A stretch of DNA of 64,000 bases from Agelaius tricolor (Eukaryota > Chordata > Aves > Passeriformes > Icteridae), in contig JALJCS010000002.1 of the NCBI GenBank assembly GCA_023055355.1, positions 87,445,001 to 87,509,000 on the forward strand. The letters run 5' to 3'. The position numbers and the translations under genes are program-made. The notes beneath the pieces are model-generated. The model did no database searches, was not told the origin of the DNA, and worked only from the letters and a program-made list of their open reading frames with translations. Every line of letters begins with the position of its first letter. Position 1 is the stretch's first letter. Positions 9,645 through 17,112 of the stretch are shown here, piece after piece.

Positions 9645-11621
9645 ATGGGTGCAAAGCTTTCGGCAGCCCAGAAGGGGCTCTATCACCAAGTTGTGGGTAT
9701 CCTTGGTGGGGGGGGTTTTCAAGTTAACAAACCCAAAGTTAAAAGGTTGATTCGTTGGTTGCTTTCCGAGTTCCCAGAAGTCTCTCCTGACCTAATCAAA
9801 GACCCTGCCTTTTGGCAGAGAGCAAACAACAGATTACTAAGTCTGATAGGTCAGGAGACACCTCGCTTTCCCCATTCGCATTTTGGATTCGCCAAATTCG
9901 GACAATATTAAAAGCAAGTGGGAACTCGGGAAAGCCTTCTGTTAGTTTCAGTTCATGCCCCAGTTCTTCTTCCACCTCTACCTCTGCCCCTAACCCTCTT
10001 CCCCTTCCCTCTAAACCAAAAACTGGGATTCTGAAGGCAGCAGCCCACACCAGCCCAGCGCAGGGTGTCCAGCAGTCCCCTGGCTCCTTTCGGAATCCTC
10101 GGCCCCCCCCGCCCTAAGAGTCCTGGCCAGACTCTTAGGGGCTCCTCTTTTTCTCCTTCCCCCCTTGTCCCAGTCCCTAAGTCCCCAGTTAAGAAACCCC
10201 CAGTTTGTCCCCAGCTGCCTCCATCTCCCCAAGATGGCTCCCGTGGAGCTCAAGATAGAGGTAGCCTCATGGCCGAGGTGGGAAAATCCCTTTCTCCTCC
10301 CCAAAATCCCTTTGTTCCAAGTTCCAACCCCTTCCTGCCTTCTGGCCCCTCCCAATGGTCCACCCCTTCATCCCTCCTCCCTCCTGGTCCCTCCTCCTTT
10401 TCTGAGTCCTCCTCTTTGTTGGTCCCTCCCACTGCTCCTCCCACAGTCCCTCCCTTTCCACCTCCTGTTTCTCCACCCCCTGTATTTCAGGAAGTCCCGC
10501 CCCCTGACTCCTCCTCCTGGGTGGGTTCCCAAACACCGAACCGCCCTGCCCAAGTTCCCTGCCACGCCCCTATCCTCCTCTCTTCCGGTTCCCATGCTCC
10601 CCCTTCCGGTTCCGGGGCGGGGGGGGGGCGGGCAGGGAACTGAGAACCGGGGCCTGCTGCCGTTCCATCCGCAGCCCCGGTCATCTACCATCCAGAGGGG
10701 GAGGGTAGGACTCGTAGGCAATGGGTCCCGTTTCACCACACCCAGATGTGTAAGGAGCTGTGCAAAGCACAGAAGGACTATGGTAGGGACAGCGAGTATT
10801 TTAGAAGCATGCTGCAAGCCACCCTGTCCGAAGCTGACGTCACCCCCTCGGACCTTAGGCGCCTCTTCACATGCCTGCTGAATCCCACCGAGCAGGTCAT
10901 GTGGGAGGTGGCCTGGAAGAAGGAGGTGACCGAAGCTCTCCCCTCGCTGTGGGAACAGCCCCACACAGGGCTGGACTTGATGGGGAATGTCCTTGCCATA
11001 GACCAGCTCCTTGGGACCGGGAACTGGGCGGATGGGCACTTGCAGGCGAGTGCCATCCCCCAGGAGGCCCTCCGGGAGTCGGCTAGAGCGGCGGAGAAGG
11101 CACTCTTGGCGTTCCCGGGGGTGGCCCCTCTCCTTTCATATTCCAGGACTTTCCAGGGCACCGAGGAATCATTCCTAGACTTCGTCGAAAGACGCCGAAA
11201 GGCAGTGGAGCAGCAGGTGGGGAGTGAGGTTGCCCGGGAGCAGATCCTGAAGGAAGTGGTGTCCACAAATGCCAACACTGCGTGCCAGGACTCCATCCTT
11301 AGTCTGCCAGTGCACCCACCCCCCACGCTGCAGGATATGCTGGAGGTCTGTGCCTGGAAGGTCCTGCTGTCACCACCTAAAGAATGCGAGAGGAGGAGTA
11401 AGCTGCCACCCCGAGTCAGCGCCGCCGAAGAGCCACCTGAGGACACCTTCCCAGAGACACCACCCAGCTCGCCTGCTTCCGGCCCCTCCGCTGCAAAAGC
11501 TTCCCCTTGTCATCTTTGTGGGAAGCTGGGGCACTGGATGCCCGAATGCTCTTTGCAGAGGGAGTTTTATGACTTTAAGAGAGAGCAGGGACTTCGGGGG
11601 AAGGCCCCACAAAAAAACTAG
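9645..11621 (+). pseudogene. gag: gag, broken (matrix, proline-rich linker, capsid, nucleocapsid)
   Basis: Encodes the retroviral structural polyprotein. The start is ATG 9645, MGAKLSAAQ, with Gly2 for N-myristoylation. A matrix-like helical region runs to ~9830. The frame then shifts to +2 between about 9830 and 9880 and returns at or near a C8 run (10103-10110). A long Pro/Ser-rich linker follows and contains a PTAP late-domain motif (10428-10439), which in retroviruses recruits TSG101. An in-frame TGA at 10641-10643 precedes the capsid. From 10644 to the stop at 11621 the frame is fully open: capsid N-terminus (PVIYHPEGEG), a major-homology-like segment near 11154-11215 (FQGTEESFLDFVERRR) and one CX2CX4HX4C zinc knuckle (11508-11549). 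Exogenous relatives usually have two knuckles. The frameshifts and TGA should prevent full-length Gag. Confidence 0.9.
11612..11618 (+). promoter_or_regulatory. A-AAA-AAC ribosomal frameshift (slippery) site
   Basis: The heptamer A AAA AAC is in correct phase with the gag frame (CAA AAA AAC TAG) and directly abuts the gag stop codon. It is the classical -1 slippery heptamer of betaretroviral gag-pro junctions. The -1 frame stays open past it to 11962. No downstream pseudoknot was modelled. Confidence 0.75.
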
Positions 11622-11965
11622 TTACTGAGCACAGCTTCCCCCTGTGCAATGACATAAATAAGGCGGGCCGCATAACACCTGGCAGGGAGGGGAGAACAGA
11701 GGGACCGCCGTTTGCCGCCAACAGGACTGACGTTAATCCACCGGACTTGACATGTTTACCGTGCCTCCAACCAAAACCAATCTTAACCACCTCTTCTGTT
11801 TCTAGGCCTTTCCGGCTGCAGCTCACGGAGCCATTACATCTCAAGGACTCCAATTTCCATCTGGTCTCGGTCTGCCCGGAGTGCCCAGGAAACTGGAGAC
11901 GGATCAGGTGTAAGTATGTCGTCGTCAGAGACACAAAACACACTCCCTTGGAGGTGAATGGATGA
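11617..11965 (+). pseudogene. Open -1 frame after gag (pro position, no protease signature)
   Basis: In the -1 frame entered from the slippery site there are about 115 sense codons before TGA (11963-11965). The position is that of dUTPase/protease in betaretroviruses. I see neither the protease D(T/S)G triad nor dUTPase motifs; a pair of CxxC-like spacings is present (CLPC, CPEC). It may be the N-terminal part of a pro frame fused by deletion to later sequence, or diverged linker. The frame ends where the reverse transcriptase fragment begins in another frame. Confidence 0.45.
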
Positions 11966-12098
11966 CATCTTGATTTGTGCTCCGACCGATGACCTACTTA
12001 CCTATGCGCTTGACCTGACAATCGATGCATTGGTTGCTGCAGGGTTCGAGCTACAGCAGGACAAGATTCAGTGGATGCCACCTTGGAAATACCTGGGT
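11958..12098 (+). pseudogene. pol: Reverse transcriptase remnant (polymerase active-site region)
   Basis: About 47 codons encode MDDILICAPTDDLL... through QQDKIQWMPPWKYLG. This is the segment around the YMDD catalytic box (Asp-Asp codons 11961-11966) and the following palm region ending at the LG turn. The residue before MDD is replaced by a TGA from the upstream junction. Fingers, thumb, connection and RNase H are absent. The join to integrase at ~12096-12103 falls in a CTGGGT stretch compatible with both parent sequences, suggesting a short-homology deletion. Non-functional. Confidence 0.85.
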
Positions 12099-12648
12099 CT
12101 GGATCAAAACAGACAATGGCCCAGCGTATAAGTCCAAGGAGCTGCGTAGCTTCCTGCAGCAATGGGGAATAGAGCACAAGACCGGCATCCCCTATTCCCC
12201 GACAGGTCAAGCTGTGGCGGAGAGGGCCCACCAGAGCCTCAAAAGAGTCCTAGATCAACAACGAACGGCAGTGAAGGTGGAGTCCCCCCACATCTGTCTC
12301 TCGAGGGTGTTGTTCATGATCAATTTCCTTAACTGCTCTTTCGAAAATCTGAATGCGCCCATAACGAGACACTTCGGCAGACACGAGCAGCTGAAGCCTA
12401 GGGCCAGGCCTCCGGCTCTGATTAAGGATCCGGAGACCTGGAAAACGGAAGGGCCCTTTGATCTCGTCACCTGGGGGAGGGGATACGCTTGCGTGTCCAC
12501 CCCCTCAGGGCCGAGATGGATTCCTGCAAAATGGGTCAGGCCCTTCTGCCCTGTGAAGGCTCAGGGGGCAGAGGAGGTAAGGCAGGTTGAGGAGGCTTGT
12601 TGGCGGCGGCGGCGGAAGCTCCCAGGGCTGGAGCCAGACCAACCCTAA
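12099..12648 (+). pseudogene. pol: Integrase remnant (second half of core, C-terminal domain)
   Basis: The frame runs from the deletion junction to the stop at 12648. It contains the second catalytic Asp in TDNGPAY (codon 12112-12114) and the catalytic Glu in GQAVAERAHQ (codon 12220-12222), giving exactly the D-X35-E spacing of retroviral integrases. It then has an SH3-like C-terminal domain with WGRGYACVSTPSGPRW. The zinc-binding HHCC domain and first catalytic Asp are deleted, so it cannot be an active integrase. The frame differs from that of the reverse transcriptase stub. The end overlaps the polypyrimidine region feeding the env acceptor. Confidence 0.9.
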
Positions 12649-12698
12649 CTCTTTCCCTGCCCTGGGCAGGACCTTGTTCAGATTCATTTCTTATACTT

Positions 12699-12718
12699 GC
12701 CTTTTTGTTTGCTTTCAG
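12699..12718 (+). promoter_or_regulatory. Candidate env splice acceptor
   Basis: A polypyrimidine tract (GCCTTTTTGTTTGCTTTCAG) ends in AG at 12717-12718, 16 bp upstream of the env ATG. This is the expected position for the spliced env message. Confidence 0.65.
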
Positions 12719-12734
12719 TTGCTCCCCAGCGAAC

Positions 12735-14093
12735 ATGGACCTGACCCACGCTGTAACCATCCTGACAGCCATCCTCATCGGGACGCTCATTCCACCGGCG
12801 GGCCCGTGGATCGTCCCCCAGCCCAAGGCCAACGTCTGGCGCACCCTCACGAGCGCCCTCGGCCAGGAACACATCTGTTTAGATATGGGGTCAGCAGAGG
12901 ACCCGATGTCGTCCTGCCTCGTGGGGATCCCTCTCTCCCCTAATGAACTTCCCTCCCCTTTCAATGTTACCCTTGCCCCAGTTGCTTCTGGAACCCTTTC
13001 CCCGTCAATCAATGTTCAGAATGTCTGGAGGGACAGGATCAAGGGGCTGGTCCCTTTGAGTTCCGAACCGCCAGAACTTGATTTGCTCGGCTCCACCAAC
13101 GCTCCCCTTTGCTTCCTGTTTCATTTTGCCCCTCGCCCCTGGGACAGCAGATACACGTGGCTGAAACCATCAAAACCCGAATATGAGGCTGCCCAGTGGT
13201 GCCAGACGGCCGTCAGTATACCACTCACTTCCACCCTGGGCAGCAAGCCACTGTCCCTACCCCAGGGGATCTTTTTTATTTGCGGAGACCGAGCGTGGGC
13301 AGGCATCCCCACTTGCCTGGTCAGAGGTCCTTGTACTCTAGGGCAGCTGTCGTTGCTTGCCCCCAACATGACCCAAATTCGTGATTGGAAGATGAAAAGA
13401 GTCCATCCGAATTCGACCCGTTCCAAAAGAGATCTTAAAGATCTCGACCCGGATTGCGACTCCCAAATTGAGCATTGGTCGAAGCCAAAAATTGTAGCCA
13501 TCACCCTGTTTTTACCCTGGGTGTCAGTGGCCAAGTCTCTAGGTGAATTGGCCCGCCTAGAGTGTTGGGTGGTCAAGCAAGCCAATTTAACGTCAGCTAC
13601 GCTTTCGGACCTCCTTACAGACGAGGAGATAACTCTGCAAAATCGCGCAGTGATCGATTTCCTGTTACTACTACATCACCATCGCTGTGAGGAATTCGAG
13701 GGCCTCTGCTGCCTGAATTTGTCATCATGGGCCGAGGACGCGAGGGTGGCCATTGACAAAATGCAAGGCCTCGTACATGAGATCAAACAACAGACATCAG
13801 ACTGGCTGGGGGACCTCTTCCAAGGATGGGGACTGTCGAGCTGGGCAGGGTCCATTTTAAAAACTATTCTTTCGTCCCTTTTAGTTTTGTTTGTTGTTTT
13901 AATTGCCTGGTTCATCGTCTGGGGGCTTGTTAAAAGACTTGTCGCAAGAGCCATCGCTATCCCAGATGTGAGCCAGGTAGAAGTCCCCAAAGAGAGTGGC
14001 GAGGACTGGGACTCCGCCTCCTCAGAACATCAGAGCTCCGAAGACTTCTGCCCGGACTCAAGCGAGATGGAGCAGGCCCAAACCTCAGTTTAG
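12735..14093 (+). CDS. env: Intact envelope glycoprotein frame (Env), alpharetrovirus-like
   Basis: 452 codons without interruption. ATG 12735 was chosen because it follows the splice acceptor closely; the same frame extends upstream to 12597 but would need unspliced pol sequence. A hydrophobic signal-like segment lies near residues 3-22. The surface subunit ends at the furin-type RSKR (residues 229-232), with about seven cysteines and N-glycosylation sequons (NVT, NMT, NST). At ~232 residues it is notably shorter than alpharetroviral surface subunits. The transmembrane subunit has a cysteine-flanked internal fusion loop (DPDC...LECW), an LQNRA immunosuppressive-type segment, CX6CC (C318 to C325-C326), a membrane span at about 376-402 and a 50-residue acidic/Ser-rich tail. 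The family role is receptor binding and membrane fusion. In a host genome it could act in receptor interference or be co-opted; which, if any, is unknown. Confidence 0.92.
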   Translation: MDLTHAVTILTAILIGTLIPPAGPWIVPQPKANVWRTLTSALGQEHICLDMGSAEDPMSSCLVGIPLSPNELPSPFNVTLAPVASGTLSPSINVQNVWRDRIKGLVPLSSEPPELDLLGSTNAPLCFLFHFAPRPWDSRYTWLKPSKPEYEAAQWCQTAVSIPLTSTLGSKPLSLPQGIFFICGDRAWAGIPTCLVRGPCTLGQLSLLAPNMTQIRDWKMKRVHPNSTRSKRDLKDLDPDCDSQIEHWSKPKIVAITLFLPWVSVAKSLGELARLECWVVKQANLTSATLSDLLTDEEITLQNRAVIDFLLLLHHHRCEEFEGLCCLNLSSWAEDARVAIDKMQGLVHEIKQQTSDWLGDLFQGWGLSSWAGSILKTILSSLLVLFVVLIAWFIVWGLVKRLVARAIAIPDVSQVEVPKESGEDWDSASSEHQSSEDFCPDSSEMEQAQTSV

Positions 14094-14131
14094 ACTGCAT
14101 TATGCCCCTACCGTTCTTTTTCTTTTTAAAC

Positions 14132-14145
14132 AAAAAAGGGGGAGA
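14132..14145 (+). other. Polypurine tract
   Basis: AAAAAAGGGGGAGA directly abuts the 3' LTR, where plus-strand DNA synthesis is primed. It is intact. Confidence 0.9.
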
Positions 14146-14761
14146 TGTCGTGGTTCGTTTTGCGTTTGTTCTGTTCACCCCCATTGTTCATGTTAAAAGG
14201 TCCTGCCCCTATCCCAGTTAACTGTCAATCCCCAAACCCCTCCCCAGTTTCTATGGTTATCACATGTATCTTTTTGTTCTCCACCCCCAGTTGCCTGCCT
14301 GTCACTCAGCACCCCTGCCTCTTTTTCCAGAAGCTTCTGGCTAGGGTGGCGGGTGATTGGCTCAGGGACCGGGGCCCCTCCCCTAGTTGTACATGATTGG
14401 TTTTATTGTTATGTCAATCCCCAATGTATCCTTCCCTTCCCTCTCCTCATTTGTTACCCCCTACCCCTCCCACCTTCTTTAAAACCCGAGGTTTTCCTCA
14501 CCTCGGGGCTCTCAGCCCTCTGCTCTCATTCCCTAGACCCATTGGGAGTGTTTGGTCCCTCGGGACCTAATAAACCCAATCATACTAAGAGACTGAGAGA
14601 TGCCTCTTCTTCCTGCGGCTCGGAGTTCAGCGGCCAACGTCCAGAAGGCAGTTTAGTGCCTTAGGCGCAATACCCAGCTTCGTGTTGGGGAAGCGCCCCT
14701 TTGGCTGGAGACGGGCTGGTCATTCTAGCCTGGGCGTGTTTCTATCGGCCACACCGCTCCA
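14146..14761 (+). repeat. Provirus 3' LTR
   Basis: 616 bp, TGTCGTGG...CCGCTCCA, same length as the 5' LTR with no indels. About 15 differences, all transitions. Only 4 fall in the first 416 bp and 11 in the last 200 bp. Poly(A) signal AATAAA at 14569-14574. Confidence 0.95.
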
Positions 14762-14767
14762 TCAAAC
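14762..14767. other. Provirus target-site duplication, right
   Basis: TCAAAC, perfect copy of 8589-8594. Confidence 0.95.
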
Positions 14768-15148
14768 CATATTCTTAACTTATAAAAAATAACCAACTTT
14801 ACAACAAAACCTGTATAAAACACACAATGCTACACTTTCCTGCTAAAACACATCTCCTGAAGGATGTCTCATGCAGCAGGGGGCTGTTATCCTTTTCTTC
14901 AAAACCCTGGTGCTTTTAAGTTGGTAATCCGTAATTCAAACATTTTCTGTGCACTGCGTGCACGCACGGTGTTTTAAGATGTTGATGAGCTCTTTACTTC
15001 CTCCAGCTCCTTTACACTGAAGAGGAGGAGCCCAAGCCCCTCAAGGCCTGCTGGGGACTCACCTCAGCGGGCTGGGCTAAGACGTGAGGGAAGGTCCCGG
15101 CACAGCACCGCTGCTCGCCCCAGGCTGCCAACACCTGTCTGGGGGCGC
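14768..15148. other. Unassigned flank, becoming GC-rich
   Basis: The first ~170 bp are AT-rich; from ~15000 the sequence is G/C-rich. A short partly self-complementary GTGCACTGCGTGCACGCAC lies near 14951. No exon or repeat family recognised. Confidence 0.4.
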
Positions 15149-15284
15149 AGGCTGGGGAAGGAAGAGGGTGGTGCTGGTTCCAAGGCTGGAGAAGGATGAG
15201 AGCAGTGCTGGCCCCAATGCTGAGGAAGGAGGAGGGTGGTGATGGCTCCGAGACTGGGGAAGGAGGAGGGCGGTGATGACTCTG
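15149..15284. repeat. 34-bp x 4 minisatellite
   Basis: Four adjacent units of exactly 34 bp (starting 15149, 15183, 15217, 15251), each built on AGGCTGGGGAAGGA-GAG..GGTG(C/A)TGG, with a partial fifth start at 15285. Units differ by several substitutions but not in length. G-rich on the + strand. Confidence 0.85.
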
Positions 15285-15657
15285 AGGCCAGGTGGCAGCA
15301 GAAGCAGTCCTACCCTCATGGGGGTCCTGGCGCTACTGCCCCGTTGAAGGGGCCCAGACATGGAAACATGGGAAATACAACACTGTTCTGCTTTGAAAGC
15401 TCACTATCAAGAACAGACTAAATAGCTTCAGCCTTTAAATAAAGAACAAACACAACTAAAGTGATGAGTTTAGTAAGTATACCATAGTACAGACTAATAC
15501 AAACCAACATAAAAATTGTCACATATTAAGTGGTGTATCAGACCTCATCTAGGACTACTTGATAATGAACAAATCTCAGTAACTAGAGATTAAACTCTGT
15601 TTTGTTGAAGCAGCCCTTAAACTAGATACAACAGTTTAAATTCAGCACACATTTTAT
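15285..15657. other. Unassigned spacer
   Basis: The remaining G-rich part to ~15370, then AT-rich sequence. Nothing recognised. Confidence 0.4.
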
Positions 15658-15869
15658 TAGCTGGCTTCAGTTTTCAAAGCGAAATCTTGTCAGAGTAGAT
15701 TTTGAGTGACTGTGACTAAAGTGACTATCTCCATTTTTTTCCTTAGTTTCTATTCTTGTCAATCAACTAACTATTTTCTCTTATTAACCTTTGAATTTTT
15801 CATATCCACACATATCTACAGTACTTCATATTAAAACATCCTGTTTTGAAACCCTTTCCAAGTTCAAGG
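15658..15869 (+). repeat. Direct repeat, copy A (LTR-like 3' part)
   Basis: Starts TAGCTGGCTTCAGTTTTCAAAG and ends CCCTTTCCAAG. Matches 16438-16620 with roughly 85% identity by eye, apart from a ~20-bp insertion in this copy (around 15760-15780). The poly(A)-like motif is ACTAAA here and AATAAA in copy B. The two may be 3' parts of the same old LTR or another retroelement. Confidence 0.6.
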
Positions 15870-16200
15870 AGACCTACTCGTTTTGATGCCTTTATTGTGA
15901 AATCAGCTCTGGGTGGGGGCCCGAGGGGCGGCGCACACCGCTGCTGCTCCCTTTGGCGATGTGGAGGAGGAGATGAGCAGCTTTGCTGTACAGCAGAGCT
16001 GGGGCTTCCATCCTCACGAGCGTGTCTAGGAAGACATCTTTGGGTTTGTTGTCTAAGGTCCTCACCCTGGCCCAGTTCTTGTCAGGTCATGGTGGCAACC
16101 TGGAATTATGCCGATGGAGTTCTCAAGCAGGACAGGTCTCCTGAACTGCAGGTTGGCTCGTCTTTTCTAGGGTGATAATCCTTTGAATGGTACCAGATGT
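15870..16200 (-). repeat. Possible antisense LTR-like insert between the direct repeats
   Basis: On the minus strand a GC-rich block is followed by AATAAA (TTTATT on +, 15891-15896) and a short downstream segment, resembling the end of a retroelement or LTR. No terminal dinucleotides or target duplication could be fixed, so the boundaries and identity are tentative. Confidence 0.3.
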
Positions 16201-16437
16201 CTCTTCATTTACATACACGCTGTGATGTTACCTTCTTCTTTGTAGCTAGGGCCATTTTGGGAAGCAGCAGAGGTAATACTTGATGGGTAAAGAAAAAGGG
16301 TATAGGTAAGGGACTGTTGGGTAGGGTGATTAACAATATTGGTGATTAACAGAATCAATGCATTCAACCTGCTGATTAACAACCAACAAACATGGTAACT
16401 ATTGCATAACTGAGTTAACCTATAAACTTGTTCATAA
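16201..16437. other. Unassigned segment upstream of direct-repeat copy B
   Basis: Contains repeated GATTAAC words and a CATAAAAG TATA-like motif at ~16433, only ~60 bp upstream of the AATAAA in copy B. It could therefore be the U3 of the LTR whose end is copy B. No equivalent was seen before copy A. Confidence 0.3.
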
Positions 16438-16620
16438 AAGCTGGCTTCAGTTTTCAAAGCTAAATCTTGTCAGAGTAGACACTGAGTGATTGTGAATAAA
16501 GTGACTATCTCCATTTTTTCCATAGTTTCTACTCTTATTAACCTTTGAATTTTTCATGTCCACACATATATCTACAGTACTTCATATCAAAACATCCTAT
16601 TTCAAAACACTTTCCAAGTT
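16438..16620 (+). repeat. Direct repeat, copy B (LTR-like 3' part)
   Basis: Counterpart of 15658-15869, with an intact AATAAA near 16496 (GTGAATAAAGTGACTATCTCC context). The divergence indicates an old duplication or two insertions of one family. Confidence 0.6.
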
Positions 16621-16800
16621 TTAGCAACCAGAGCTGACCTCCTTTTCTTTCTGCCTTTCATCCACATGACATACTTCCCTTTAATTAAAAAGTTTACAGG
16701 AAATCTGGGGCCTGAAGGAGCGGAAGTATCTGCCAACTTCTAGTATAAGGAGGACAGTGATAAATTATTCTATGTTTTTAGGAGAGGACAACAAATGTTT
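16621..16800. other. Unassigned spacer
   Basis: Nothing recognised. Confidence 0.4.
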
Positions 16801-17112
16801 CATAGAATCTTGGAATGGTTGGAAGGGACCTTAAAAACTTTCTTGTTCCCACCCCATGGCCATGGGCAGGGACACCTTCCACTAGATCTTGTGGCTCAAA
16901 GCCCCATCCAACCTGGCCTTGAACACTTCCAGAGATGGGGCATTCACAGCTTTTTGGGCAACCTGTGCCAGTGCCTCACCACCCTCACAGTAAAGAATTT
17001 CTTCCTAATAGCCAATCCAAACCTCCCCACCTTCAGCTTAAAGCCATTTCTTCTTGTTCTATCACTACATGTCCATGTGAATAGTCCCTCTCCAGCCTTC
17101 CTGTAAGCCCCC
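16801..17112 (-). repeat. CR1 fragment, antisense, 3' end
   Basis: On + it starts with CATAGAATCTTGGAATGG and 'TTGGAAGGGACCTTAAA' and passes through 'GGGCAACCTGTGCCAGTG' and 'AAGAATTTCTTCCTAATA', the reverse complement of the standard CR1 3' region. Truncated at its 5' side near 17112. Confidence 0.92.

Larger units (their letters stand above)
8595..14761 (+). mobile_element. Two-LTR endogenous provirus, betaretrovirus-like gag with alpharetrovirus-like env
   Basis: A 6,167-bp provirus bounded by two 616-bp LTRs and a perfect 6-bp duplication TCAAAC (8589-8594 and 14762-14767). The order is LTR, Lys-type primer-binding site, splice donor, gag, -1 slippery site, pol remnant, splice acceptor, env, polypurine tract, LTR. 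Gag carries frameshifts and one in-frame stop. Protease, most of reverse transcriptase, RNase H and the first half of integrase are missing. Env is open from start to stop. The two LTRs differ at about 15 of 616 sites (2.4%, aligned by eye), so the insertion is moderately young. It cannot complete a replication cycle by itself but could be transcribed, spliced and possibly packaged in trans. Confidence 0.95.

Noticed and set aside
9812..10117. Separate small gene in the +2 frame of gag
   Set aside because: It reads as the continuation of gag after a frameshift (same Ser/Pro-rich composition, bounded by the C8 run), not an accessory gene.
10368..11446. Two long antisense frames (about 220 codons each) across gag
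   Set aside because: They are GC-rich shadows of the sense capsid frame, with no start context, domains or promoter, whereas the sense strand carries a major-homology segment and zinc knuckle.
12536..13585. Antisense frames of about 155 codons opposite env
   Set aside because: Shadow frames of the env coding strand; no motifs.
8595..14761. Intact, replication-competent provirus
   Set aside because: Gag has two frameshifts and a TGA, and protease, most of RT, RNase H and half of integrase are missing.
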